Part shown: positions 10,701 through 18,228 of the stretch, piece by piece
Layout of the letters: every line of letters starts with the position of its first letter
How positions within the stretch are numbered: position 1 is the first letter of the stretch
Source: Pseudomonas fluorescens
Lineage (GTDB): Bacteria > Pseudomonadota > Gammaproteobacteria > Pseudomonadales > Pseudomonadaceae
DNA: 64,000 nucleotides
NCBI RefSeq assembly: GCF_001708445.1
Contig: NZ_CP015637.1
Span: 6,139,001-6,203,000 of the forward strand
Reading direction: 5' to 3'
Program-made: the position numbers and the translations under genes
The notes under the pieces: model-generated
Database searches by the model: none
Told to the model about the DNA's origin: nothing
Seen by the model: only the letters and a program-made list of their open reading frames with translations

Positions 10701-13562
10701 CAACTGGCCGCCGGCCAGGAGATCAGCCCGGTGCCGGCACGGTTACAGGCCCTGCGCGAGCTGCTCGATGATGCCCTCGACCCCTCTGCCACCGGCCTGA
10801 TCAAAAGTGACGGCAGCCGTGTCCTGAACATCGCCGAACTGGGGGCCGCCACGGCGCGGCTGCACCAGGAAGCGGTACCGGACGATGAGATTGTCGAGAT
10901 CTTCCTCGAAGAGGCCGTGGATATCCTCGACAGCGCCGGGCAGTCCCTCAAGCGCTGGTTGCTGGAGCCTGATGGCGTGGCACCGTTGTCGTCGTTACAT
11001 CGAGATTTGCACACCCTCAAGGGTGGGGCGCGCATGGCCGAAATCGGCCCGGTGGGCGACCTGGCCCATGAGCTGGAGTGTCTTTACGAAGGCTTGGCGG
11101 ACCGCCGCTACAGCTACTCCACCGAGCTGTCCCAGGTGCTGATGGCCAGTCACGAACGGCTGGCGTTGCAACTTGAAGAACTGCAACACCACCAACCCCT
11201 GAGCGACTCCGGCGAGCTGATCGCGCGTCTGCGCGAGTTTCGCCAGAGCAGCACGCCTGCCGCGCCGACCGCGGCACCGCAAGGCGCGGCTGCGGATCCT
11301 GAACTGCTGGATATCTTCCTCGAAGAGGCCGCCGACATTCTCGACAGTTCAGGCAGCGCATTGCTGCGCTGGCAGGCTGAGCCGAACAATCGCCAGGAAG
11401 TGGAAACCCTGCTGCGCGACCTGCACACCCTCAAGGGCGGCGCGCGCATGGTCGAGATCGGCCCGATTGGCGACCTGGCCCATGAGCTGGAGTTTCTCTA
11501 CGAAGGCCTGTCCGCCGGCTTGCTCGGCCCGTCCCCTGAACTCTTCGCGCTGTTGCAAGGCTGCCATGACCGCCTGGCGCAGATGATCGATGCAGTGGCC
11601 GATGGCGTGCCGGTCGGCCCGGTGGACAAGCTGATCGAGCGCATCAAAAGCCTGGTACACCCCGGCGTAGAGCCGGTAGCCCCGGTGGCCTTGCCGGCGA
11701 GCAAGGCCGAAGCGGCGGTTGACCCGGCCGCCGACATGGTGAAGGTTTCCGCTGACTTGCTGGATGACCTGGTCAACCTGGCCGGCGAAACGTCGATCTT
11801 CCGTGGCCGCATCGAGCAGCAGGTCAGCGACGCACAGATCGCCCTCAACGAAATGGAAACCACCATCGAGCGCATGCGTGACCAACTGCGCCGGCTCGAC
11901 ACTGAAACCCAGGGGCGCATCCTCAGTCGCCAGCAGGCCGAGGCCGAGCGCCTGGGCTATGAAGAATTCGACCCGCTGGAAATGGACCGCCATTCGCAGT
12001 TGCAGCAGCTCTCCCGTGCGCTGTTCGAATCGGCTTCGGACCTGGTGGATCTCAAGGAAACCCTCGAGCGCCGTAACCAGGATGCGCAACAGCTGTTGCA
12101 GCAACAGGCCCGCATCAACACCGAGTTGCAGGAAGGCTTGATGCGTACGCGCATGGTGCCGTTCGAACGCATGCTGCCGCGCCTCAAGCGCATCGTGCGC
12201 CAGGTGGCCGGCGAGTTGGGCAAGGACGTGGAGTTTGTGGTCGGCAATGCCGAGGGCGAGATGGACCGCAATGTGCTGGAACGCATGGTGGCACCGTTGG
12301 AACATATGCTGCGCAACGCCGTCGACCATGGCCTGGAATCCCGCGATGCGCGGTTGTTGGCGGGTAAACCGGAGAAGGGGCGCATCACCCTGGACCTGAC
12401 CCACGAAGGCGGCGATATCGTCTTCGACATGCGCGACGACGGCGCCGGCGTGCCCCTGGAAGCGGTGCGGCGCAAGGCGATCAAGCGCGGTTTGCTCGAC
12501 CCCAACCAAGAAATGAGTGACCGCGACGTGTTGCAGTTCATCCTGCAACCGGGCTTCTCCACGGCAGAAAAGATCACGCAGATTTCCGGGCGCGGCGTAG
12601 GCATGGATGTGGTGCATGAAGAAGTGCGCCAGCTCGGCGGTTCGATGTTCATCGACTCGACACCGGGCGCGGGCGTGCATTTTCGTATTCGCCTGCCGTT
12701 CACCGTGTCGGTCAACCGGGCGCTGATGGTGCAGTGCGCGGATGACCAATACGCGATCCCGCTCAACACCATCGAAGGCCTGGTGCGCGTGCTGCCCCAC
12801 GAGTTGGCCGGGCACTACCAGCAAGACCCGCCGCGTTATGAGTACGCCGGCCAGCGGTATGAACTGTTCTACCTCGGTGATCTGCTGCACACCGTCAGCC
12901 GCCCGAAACTGCTGGGCCAGTACCAGCCGGTGCCGGTGCTGTTGGTGCAATGCAATGAGCGGCACGTGGCGGTGCATGTGGATGCCATGGCCGGGACCCG
13001 GGAGATCGTGGTCAAGGGCCTGGGGCCGCAATTCGCGGGGGTGAAGGGCGTCTCCGGGGCGACCATTCTCGCTGATGGCCGCGTGGTGCTGATCATTGAC
13101 TTGCTGGCGCATATTCGCGCCCGGCAACCGGCCTTGCCGGCCCAGGCAGTCGATGCGCCCCTGATCCTCAACGATCCGCTGAAAAAGCGGCCGCTGCTGG
13201 TGCTGGTGGTGGACGATTCGGTCACCGTGCGCAAAGTGACCAGCCGCCTGCTGGAGCGTAACGGCATGAACGTCCTCACCGCCAAGGACGGTATCGACGC
13301 CCTTGCCGTGCTCGAAGAACACACCCCGGACCTGATGCTGCTCGACATCGAAATGCCGCGCATGGATGGTTTCGAAGTGGCTATCCAGGTGCGCAACGAC
13401 CCTCGGCTGATGCGCCTGCCGATCATCATGATCACCTCCCGCACCGGCCAAAAACACCGCGACCGCGCCATGGCCATCGGCGTCAACGATTACCTGGGCA
13501 AGCCTTACCAGGAGTCGGTGCTGCTGGAAAGCATTGCCTATTGGAGCAAGTCCCATGCTTGA
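7743..13562 (+). CDS. chpA: Hybrid CheA-type histidine kinase ChpA (PilL)
   Basis: 1939-residue multi-domain kinase. An N-terminal helical region (1-620) is followed by Hpt domains with HTLKG motifs at H656 (HTLKGSGRM), H789 (HTLKGSAYM), H1090 and H1228 (both HTLKGGARM). A degenerate repeat near 905-990 has no histidine. Then come the dimerisation/ATPase core (N-box LEHMLRNAVDHGLE at about 1519; G-boxes DDGAGV and GRGVGMDVV), a CheW domain, and a C-terminal receiver with phospho-acceptor D1868 in LLDIEMPRMDG. It is the kinase of the twitching system. P. aeruginosa ChpA is longer (about 2470 residues, eight phosphotransfer-type domains). The start ATGGTTGATCGG follows a GGAGCAG RBS. Confidence 0.94.
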   Translation: MVDRHDYVALEWVKGDIAETLKQARLALDAFVETHDGDVISQCLAGIHQVHGALQMVEFYGAALLAEEIEQLALALQTGHVSQWEESIRLLQQALGQLPLYLDRIHSARRDLPLVVLPLLNDLRSARGESLLSETSLFSPQLLSIAPLPDEVLAQRAPPDLTEQLRQWHHLLQQALAGLLREDHGPSNLEDMARVFARLEALCQGAPLLPLWQVTSALVEGMLTGVIANSPALRSLLKASDKQLKRLLAQGIGGINQAAPDELLKSLLFYVAKVTRPTPRMQSLKERYGLDEALPDSALVDAERARMAGPDRNAMGSVLGALCEELVRVKERLDLFVRSDRQHTRDLEALLAPLRQIADTLAVLGFGQPRKVIIDQLAVVLSLAQGQREPNDAVLMDVAGALLYVEATLAGMAGTVEPDSREESRLPTTDLTQIHQLVIRECCQCLQQAKELVIDCIEADWQRQRLESLPELLSQVRGALAMIPLPRAASLMRGCSVYVDEQLMINDAVPSEAQLGQFADVISGLEYYLERMLQDPDAAGERVLELATRSLEALGYLPAEKPWRQALVAPEGALSAETSPSQSQFDALASPTSRLNPPAQQRPGSLLPPPAGEEPIDEELRDVFLEETEEVLELLHRNLPSGADRTALGEMRRAFHTLKGSGRMVRALVLAELAWAVENLLNRVLERSVAPGPEVQQVLDEAVALLPELIADFAAGAQRQRKEVDTLAARAHALASGVEASAVEAHDPMLLEIFRNEAQTHLDSLNHFLQQAAEHVPLQVSDELQRALHTLKGSAYMAGVLPIAELARPLDHLTREYKAHRLPLDLDEVELLLEAEDLFQRGLRQLDSDPLVPIKGAADLISRTQSLLDRQLEALLDAPSTGLRIKRDPQLIADFLAQGMDILLDAESLLRRWQQHPGERQELTALLDELTTLGEGAHVADLHPIDELCEALLDLYGAVEESSLAVSERFFQEAEQAHEALINMLDQLAAGQEISPVPARLQALRELLDDALDPSATGLIKSDGSRVLNIAELGAATARLHQEAVPDDEIVEIFLEEAVDILDSAGQSLKRWLLEPDGVAPLSSLHRDLHTLKGGARMAEIGPVGDLAHELECLYEGLADRRYSYSTELSQVLMASHERLALQLEELQHHQPLSDSGELIARLREFRQSSTPAAPTAAPQGAAADPELLDIFLEEAADILDSSGSALLRWQAEPNNRQEVETLLRDLHTLKGGARMVEIGPIGDLAHELEFLYEGLSAGLLGPSPELFALLQGCHDRLAQMIDAVADGVPVGPVDKLIERIKSLVHPGVEPVAPVALPASKAEAAVDPAADMVKVSADLLDDLVNLAGETSIFRGRIEQQVSDAQIALNEMETTIERMRDQLRRLDTETQGRILSRQQAEAERLGYEEFDPLEMDRHSQLQQLSRALFESASDLVDLKETLERRNQDAQQLLQQQARINTELQEGLMRTRMVPFERMLPRLKRIVRQVAGELGKDVEFVVGNAEGEMDRNVLERMVAPLEHMLRNAVDHGLESRDARLLAGKPEKGRITLDLTHEGGDIVFDMRDDGAGVPLEAVRRKAIKRGLLDPNQEMSDRDVLQFILQPGFSTAEKITQISGRGVGMDVVHEEVRQLGGSMFIDSTPGAGVHFRIRLPFTVSVNRALMVQCADDQYAIPLNTIEGLVRVLPHELAGHYQQDPPRYEYAGQRYELFYLGDLLHTVSRPKLLGQYQPVPVLLVQCNERHVAVHVDAMAGTREIVVKGLGPQFAGVKGVSGATILADGRVVLIIDLLAHIRARQPALPAQAVDAPLILNDPLKKRPLLVLVVDDSVTVRKVTSRLLERNGMNVLTAKDGIDALAVLEEHTPDLMLLDIEMPRMDGFEVAIQVRNDPRLMRLPIIMITSRTGQKHRDRAMAIGVNDYLGKPYQESVLLESIAYWSKSHA

Positions 13563-14010
13563 CCACCGCACCAGCCAACTCACCGGCCTGCTGTTGCCCC
13601 TGGCCGACCGCCACCTGGTGCTGCCTAACGTCGCCATTGCCGAGCTGATCGACTTCCAGCGTGGCGAACCGGCCAGTGATGCACCGCCGTGGTATCTGCG
13701 GCAAGTGACCTGGCGGGATCGGCAAATACCGTTGATCAGCTTTGAAGCGGTGTGCGGCGAGGCGAGCGTGACGGGCGAACGCTCGCGGATTGTGGTGTTG
13801 AATGCGCTGGGCGGGCGGCCGACGTTGAAGTTTATTGCGCTGGTGATCCAGGGGATTCCGCGGTCGTACAAGCTCGATAGCGAATTGAGCTATGTGGACG
13901 TGCCGCTGTGCCCATTGGAACTGGCAGCGGTGCAGGTAGGAGAACATGTGGCGAAGGTGCCGGACTTGATGGGGCTTGAGGCGCTGCTGGTGGAGTCTGG
14001 GTTGGCCTGA
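13555..14010 (+). CDS. chpC: CheW-like protein ChpC
   Basis: 151-residue CheW-fold protein (LLLPLADRHLVLPNVAIAELIDF at the start; LVIQGIPRSYKLD in the middle). In P. aeruginosa ChpC follows ChpA and links some inputs to the Chp system. Its ATG overlaps the chpA stop by 8 bases, so it is cotranscribed and probably translationally coupled. ChpB, D and E are not found after it; repeats and a LysE gene follow. Confidence 0.88.
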   Translation: MLDHRTSQLTGLLLPLADRHLVLPNVAIAELIDFQRGEPASDAPPWYLRQVTWRDRQIPLISFEAVCGEASVTGERSRIVVLNALGGRPTLKFIALVIQGIPRSYKLDSELSYVDVPLCPLELAAVQVGEHVAKVPDLMGLEALLVESGLA

Positions 14011-14018
14011 GCCATGTG

Positions 14019-14222
14019 AAGAGGGGGCTTGCCCTAATGCCAGTCAGTTAAGGAGGAACACTGTAACGGTGGCGAGCGGGTTTGTTGTGGCGAGCGGGCT
14101 TGCCCCGCGTTGGGCTGCGCAGCAGCCCCAAAACCTGGCAACTCGGTTTGCCTGAAGCGGCGCATTTATCTTGCTGGGGCTGCTTCGCCGCCCAACGCGG
14201 GGCAAGCCCGCTCGCCACAGCA
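14019..14222. repeat. REP cluster after chpC: half-element plus a REPIN of the GCGAGCGGGCTTGCCCCGCG family
   Basis: A broken REP half at 14019-14050 (GGGGGCTTGCCC joined to TAATGCCAGTCAGTTAAG) is followed by a second partial unit (GGTGGCGAGCGGGTTTG) and a full REPIN (about 14084-14222) with arms TGTGGCGAGCGGGCTTGCC... in inverted orientation. The TAATGCC...GTTAAG join also occurs at 37541 and, inverted, at 37724. Confidence 0.8.
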
Positions 14223-14254
14223 AGCGCTTTTCGCTTGAAAGGTGTGACCAGCCT

Positions 14255-14310
14255 TCTGATTCTTCCTGCAAGATTTTGGGCTGTGCATGAATTTGTCGCT
14301 TGCCGCCCGC
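14255..14310 (+). repeat. Copy 1 of a roughly 45-bp repeat (second copy at 18135)
   Basis: The segment around TTCCTGCAAGATTTTGGGC, continuing with GTGCATGAATTTGTCGC, recurs at about 18140-18185 with few differences. Here it lies downstream of REPs, with no DUF6124 gene after it. The rest of 14223-14361 holds nothing I recognise. Confidence 0.7.
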
Positions 14311-14361
14311 ACCAAAACACCCCCTCAGTTCACACCGAAGGTTAGACCGGGTTTGCTCCGT

Positions 14362-14997
14362 TTAGAGAGGATGCAGCACCAGAAAATCAGCAATCAGCAT
14401 TCCCGCCAGATACACCATCAAAATCGCCACACCCGCGTCCAATAAACGCCAGACCTTCGCCGAACGAAACAGCCCCGTCAACATTTGACATCCCAACGCC
14501 AAAACCACAAACCACACCAGCGACGCGGTCATCGCTCCGCTGGCAAAGGATGCTTGTTGGCTGACGGGCTTTGCCGCGCCAATAGAGCCAATCAGCACTA
14601 CGGTATCAAGCCAGGCATATGGGTTGGCAAATCCAAGTATCACTGCCGTGCGTATCAAACCCTGTTGTGAGGTGAGGTTGCTTTGAGTATCTGGCATCGA
14701 CTGGTTACGCACGCAAGCCAGTAACCGCTGCCAACCGAACCACAGCAGATAGGCCGCTCCCGATAGCAGCAGGAGCGCCACTAGACCTGGCTGGCTGCCG
14801 AGCAATGAACCCAACCCCATGACCCCAAGACTGATGAGAATGATATCGGCGAGCACACATACCGCCACCACCCCCCAGACACGACCTCGACTGACACCCT
14901 GGCGAATGACCAGGGTGTCCTTTGGCCCAGGAGCGGCGAACAGTCCGATGCCCAAGAGCAGACCTTCGAGATAAAGGGCGTTGAGGTCAGGAATCAT
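14362..14997 (-). CDS. LysE/ArgO family amino-acid exporter
   Basis: 211 residues with about six membrane segments and the LysE-family N-terminal signature EGLLLGIGLFAAPGPKDTLVIRQG (the usual motif is PGP), plus FANPYAWLDTVVLIG in the middle. LysE proteins export basic amino acids or other small amino compounds across the inner membrane. It lies 22 bp downstream of the oxygenase gene on the same strand, so the exporter may remove that enzyme's product. The substrate cannot be read from the sequence. Confidence 0.88.
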   Translation of the reverse strand: MIPDLNALYLEGLLLGIGLFAAPGPKDTLVIRQGVSRGRVWGVVAVCVLADIILISLGVMGLGSLLGSQPGLVALLLLSGAAYLLWFGWQRLLACVRNQSMPDTQSNLTSQQGLIRTAVILGFANPYAWLDTVVLIGSIGAAKPVSQQASFASGAMTASLVWFVVLALGCQMLTGLFRSAKVWRLLDAGVAILMVYLAGMLIADFLVLHPL

Positions 14998-15019
14998 GAA
15001 GTGCTCGGCCGCCTGAGTA

Positions 15020-15826
15020 TCAGGTCAATTGAAGGGGGTGATTACCGAAACCGGTATGGCGGGCATTGGCGGCGGCTTTCAAGTCGATCGGCTGGTGGCG
15101 GAAAAAACCTGTCAGCTCCTGCCCCGCATCAGGGTTGACGAAGTAAATAAGAGAGCTGCGTGGCACTGGTCTTCTAGGAGCCAGAACGGCGTGGTATGCA
15201 GCGGGAATCGCGTAGTCTGAGAGCTCAGTCAGTAGCGATCCAGCCAAGATTGCAATCTCATTCTCCAAGAGTCGTACCGGCTCCAGCGAGCTGCCTCGAA
15301 CCAGAACGAGGCCATCACGAGTAGGTTTGATAAACGACAACAAATGACCATCCTCGTGAGGATCCTGAGCAAACTGGCGCTTATCAGGCCCGTAATTAGC
15401 TCCATAGACACACAGTTGCAGATAGGACGCCGCACGCAAAGAGGTCAACGAAGTGGCCCCAAACTCCGCGCAAACCCCGTTCATCAGTTCCTGTGCACGC
15501 TCGCTGATCTGTCTCTCAAAAGCATCAACGGCAACAAAAAACTCACTTCGCGTGAACTCAAAGGATTTTCGTTTTGATGAATGCGCAGGCCAGTAGCAAA
15601 AGCGCTCACACAGATCAGGCTGAGCCTCAATGCTCGAGTACTCTTCGCCAAAGGGGAAAAATCCATCGGTGTCTTTCGCGAAGGAAAACGAGGCCTTGGT
15701 GGCTGGTGATATTGCGGAGTATCCATCAACGATTTTTTTGTAATCCAGCAGCATCGCTTCTGATATTTGCAGGGTGCCAAAGCCTGTTCGAGAAATGGAT
15801 TCACAGCACGCTTTGATGTGGGTCAT
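15020..15826 (-). CDS. 2-oxoglutarate/Fe(II) oxygenase, isopenicillin N synthase-like
   Basis: 268 residues from MTHIKACCESISRTGFG (a longer start at 15976 would add 50 unconserved-looking residues). The jelly-roll iron site is complete: H157-x-D159 (DPHEDGHLL), distal H212 (YHAVLAPRR) and the co-substrate-binding R223-x-S225 (PRSSLIYFVNPD). Such enzymes hydroxylate or cyclise small molecules. The N-terminal region lacks strong similarity to any named enzyme I know. It lies upstream of the LysE exporter in an apparent two-gene operon, divergent from the XRE/NBR1 regulator gene. The substrate is unknown. Confidence 0.8.
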   Translation of the reverse strand: MTHIKACCESISRTGFGTLQISEAMLLDYKKIVDGYSAISPATKASFSFAKDTDGFFPFGEEYSSIEAQPDLCERFCYWPAHSSKRKSFEFTRSEFFVAVDAFERQISERAQELMNGVCAEFGATSLTSLRAASYLQLCVYGANYGPDKRQFAQDPHEDGHLLSFIKPTRDGLVLVRGSSLEPVRLLENEIAILAGSLLTELSDYAIPAAYHAVLAPRRPVPRSSLIYFVNPDAGQELTGFFRHQPIDLKAAANARHTGFGNHPLQLT

Positions 15827-16057
15827 GGCTATATCCAAAGGTAGATGTAAAGGAATGCAACAAACACTAGGTTCGCAAGCATGCGAGAAACTACGACACT
15901 GGATATGACCGGCTAAAAGGGTGCCATCCATGTCCTTCACAACATCGCCAGCAGGTGGCGAGTGTGCATGGTTCAAGACACGTGGCGGCGGACAGGTTGT
16001 CTTTTTTGGCGGACAAAGAAATGACGTTCACCTAAAAACGGGAACCGCAAACTTCGT

Positions 16058-16750
16058 ATGAATATAAGAACGCGAGATACCCTCAGGTCACTGGTTGCAC
16101 GGCGCAGCCGCGAGTTGGGCAAGCCCCTGACTGCGCTGGCCAAGGAAGCAGGAATTTCCAGAACCTACCTGTACGGTCTAGCGGCTGGAGCGTCCAGGGA
16201 CCCGTCGGTACGCACGCTGATCAAGCTGGCGAAGGCATTGCAGGTTTCTCCCTTGCTGCTGTTTCGCTACTTCGCTGACCTGACAGGCGCGCCCGCTAAT
16301 GCGTGCTCAATGGCTAACACCAATCGGGCTGCAGGTATTGATGATCCGGAGGACGTTGCGGTGTTCAATGCCGATGTCACGACGCCTGATCAAACCGTCG
16401 TGTTGCCAGGGGAAGTTTTTCAGAAAACCTGGGAGATTCAGAACCTGGGCACACGACCCTGGCGCGGGCGACGACTGGTGCGTGTTGATGGGGAATATGT
16501 GATTGCCCGCCGCGCAGATCCACAAGGCCAGTTGGAGGTAGTGATGGATATTCATTTGCGTAGCCTGCACAGCGAGCTCCCTATTGCCGATACGCTGCCG
16601 GGCCAGCCGGTGCATATCAGTGTGGAGTTTGCAGCACCCAAGGAGACCTGTACGGTGGCTTCAGTCTGGAGAATCGAGGATGAGCAGGGGAAACCTTGTT
16701 ACGGGCCTGCGTTCATTTTGCATGTGGTGGTTAACGTCATGGCGCGTTGA
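16058..16750 (+). CDS. XRE-family regulator fused to an NBR1-type Ig-like domain
   Basis: 230 residues. Residues 8-70 form a helix-turn-helix of the XRE/Cro type (LTALAKEAGISRTYLYGLAAG). After a linker, residues about 103-225 match the NBR1 central (FW/Ig-like) pattern: GEVFQKTWEIQNLGTRPWRGRRLVRVDG, PGQPVHISVEFAAP and TVASVWRIEDEQGKPCYGP, with the typical Trp spacing. The Ig domain is best known in the eukaryotic autophagy receptor NBR1, but bacterial XRE fusions occur. It probably binds a ligand or partner and regulates the divergent oxygenase-exporter genes (inference from position). Confidence 0.8.
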   Translation: MNIRTRDTLRSLVARRSRELGKPLTALAKEAGISRTYLYGLAAGASRDPSVRTLIKLAKALQVSPLLLFRYFADLTGAPANACSMANTNRAAGIDDPEDVAVFNADVTTPDQTVVLPGEVFQKTWEIQNLGTRPWRGRRLVRVDGEYVIARRADPQGQLEVVMDIHLRSLHSELPIADTLPGQPVHISVEFAAPKETCTVASVWRIEDEQGKPCYGPAFILHVVVNVMAR

Positions 16751-16770
16751 GCGTCCGGTCGGATTTTTCC

Positions 16771-17052
16771 TTAGTCAATCCGCGCAAACCGCTCAATCAT
16801 TGGCTGCTCCCGATGCTCGGCCTGCCACAAGTCGTAGGCGCTTTGCATCGATAGCCATAGCTGCGCAGTACTTACGCCGGCTCTCTCCAACCGGACGGCA
16901 AGGTCCGGGCTGACGGGGGCGTGGCCATGCAAGATCCTTGAGAAAGTTTCGCGGGCGAAGCCGAGGCGTCGTGCCATTTCGGTGATAGTAATACCGAGGG
17001 CCGGGACTACATCTTCAAGCAGAATTTCGCCCGGGTGAGGTGGGTTGTGCAT
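16771..17052 (-). CDS. HigA-family antitoxin-like HTH protein (no HigB partner seen)
   Basis: 93 residues from MHNPPHPGEILLEDVVPALG, the standard HigA opening, with HTH ITEMARRLGFARETFSRILHG and the family tail ...SVDLAVRLERAG-like then LWLSMQSAYDLWQAE. Upstream in-frame ATGs at 17085 and beyond are possible but the HigA family starts here. HigA represses its own operon and neutralises the RNase HigB. No higB-like frame is found in 17053-17341, where the toxin gene should lie, so this is an orphan. It converges on the XRE/NBR1 gene. Confidence 0.82.
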   Translation of the reverse strand: MHNPPHPGEILLEDVVPALGITITEMARRLGFARETFSRILHGHAPVSPDLAVRLERAGVSTAQLWLSMQSAYDLWQAEHREQPMIERFARID

Positions 17053-17341
17053 GGCTATATTGGGCTTAGTGTTCGGACTCATCATGTTTGCCCGTGGTGG
17101 GATTTGGACGAAAAAGGCTATAAGAGGCGAGTTCCGAGCAACAACCTGAAAAGCCTGTCGGAGCATTCTGTTCTGCCTGTCGGTAACTTCTAGATCCTAC
17201 AAACAGTCCTGTCTTGAGCCCCGTATACGTAAGGCTTGGATCGAATGGTTGTCTGAAATTTCTGTAAGTACGGACTCAGCACTTTTGCTGATTGTTGAGT
17301 GCTAGCTTTTGACGCTCAACCCCATCAGCAAGGATTCGCAA

Positions 17342-17725
17342 ATGGCCGTCCCTCCCATGCCCCCAGGCGTTTCGCTGCAAGACAATATCGCCCAGGCCAA
17401 CAACCGCAGGATGCATTTGAAGCCCGGTTCGGCGTTCACCTATTCATGGTTTTATTCACAGGTCAGAGGACGTGGCCCTTGGGATTACAAACAGAAAAGT
17501 CGTGAGTACGAGGCGTTCGGTAACTTCAACTATGGCGTTACCGGTACGGTGTTGGGGATTCCGGAAAGCGTGTTATTGAGAGCGGCCGGTGCTGCGCAAA
17601 AGGCGGCGGGGACATCTCGAACGGAGTTTGGAGACTGGTGGGGGGATGCGCCTTATGGCGATGACCATAGCGACCAGCACTGGATCAAGGAGGGCATCGA
17701 ATATGCCAGAGCTCAAGGGTATTAA
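17342..17725 (+). CDS. Polymorphic toxin type 44 domain protein (Ntox44-like)
   Basis: 127 residues from MAVPPMPPGVSLQDNIAQ, with AAGGA 7 bases upstream. The body matches the bacterial toxin 44 pattern: YSWFYSQVRGRGPWDYKQ (about 36-53), YEAFGNFNYGVTGTVLGIPE, LLRAAGAAQ, GDWWGDAPYGDDHSDQ and IKEGIEYA at the end. Such domains usually form the toxic C-terminus of secreted polymorphic toxins; here the domain stands alone with only a short N-terminus and no signal peptide. The biochemical activity is not established from sequence. The stop overlaps the next gene by 23 bases. Confidence 0.75.
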   Translation: MAVPPMPPGVSLQDNIAQANNRRMHLKPGSAFTYSWFYSQVRGRGPWDYKQKSREYEAFGNFNYGVTGTVLGIPESVLLRAAGAAQKAAGTSRTEFGDWWGDAPYGDDHSDQHWIKEGIEYARAQGY

Positions 17726-18122
17726 GTGGTCGGTCCAGGTCTTGCTCAACGGGCTGCTGGTGGTGTGTCTCGGGTACTTGGGCGTTGGTTGGTTGATGAG
17801 TCCCGGTACACCAGAGTTGGATGAGGTAGTACTCAAGCATTCCTTGAGTAACGGCAACTCTATTTATGGGGTGCGGAATAGCCAGGGCGGCGCGACAGTG
17901 GGCTTTTCCTACAGGTACTACGTCCATAAGGATCTGGGTAATGATCACGAAATACTCACGACATTGGTGTCTACACATCCATTTCTAAAAACCAAGGAGC
18001 CTGATGTCCAAGTGAACCAGGTGGATGGAGTCATCCACCTCATTGTTCGTGGGGAGGTTTATGAGTATCGCAGCTACCCGCTTGACGCTTTGGGGGCTGT
18101 GAGCATCGACATGAGGCTGTAG
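17703..18122 (+). CDS. Putative membrane-anchored immunity protein
   Basis: 139 residues, family not recognised. One N-terminal membrane segment (about 10-32, VQVLLNGLLVVCLGYLGVGWLM) is followed by a soluble domain that would face the periplasm. Its start lies inside the end of the type-44 toxin gene, the usual toxin-immunity arrangement, so a protective role is inferred. Anchoring in the inner membrane would fit a toxin acting in the periplasm. Functionally unproven. Confidence 0.55.
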   Translation: MPELKGIKWSVQVLLNGLLVVCLGYLGVGWLMSPGTPELDEVVLKHSLSNGNSIYGVRNSQGGATVGFSYRYYVHKDLGNDHEILTTLVSTHPFLKTKEPDVQVNQVDGVIHLIVRGEVYEYRSYPLDALGAVSIDMRL

Positions 18123-18134
18123 GCCTGCTGGCTT

Positions 18135-18190
18135 CGGATTTTTCCTGCAAGATTTTGGGCCGTGCATGAACTTGTCGCGTGCAGCCCGCG
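18135..18190 (+). repeat. Copy 2 of a roughly 45-bp repeat (first copy at 14255)
   Basis: TTCCTGCAAGATTTTGGGC followed by GTGCATGAACTTGTCGC. Here it directly precedes the structured leader of the DUF6124 gene, so it may be part of that leader's promoter region. Confidence 0.7.
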
Positions 18191-18228
18191 CGCCAGTCTT
18201 CGTCCCGTCATCGCAAAAAACGGTGACA

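Noticed and set aside
14011..14361. Short frames after chpC
   Set aside because: They consist of REP sequence read through in three frames; repeated palindromes, not protein genes.
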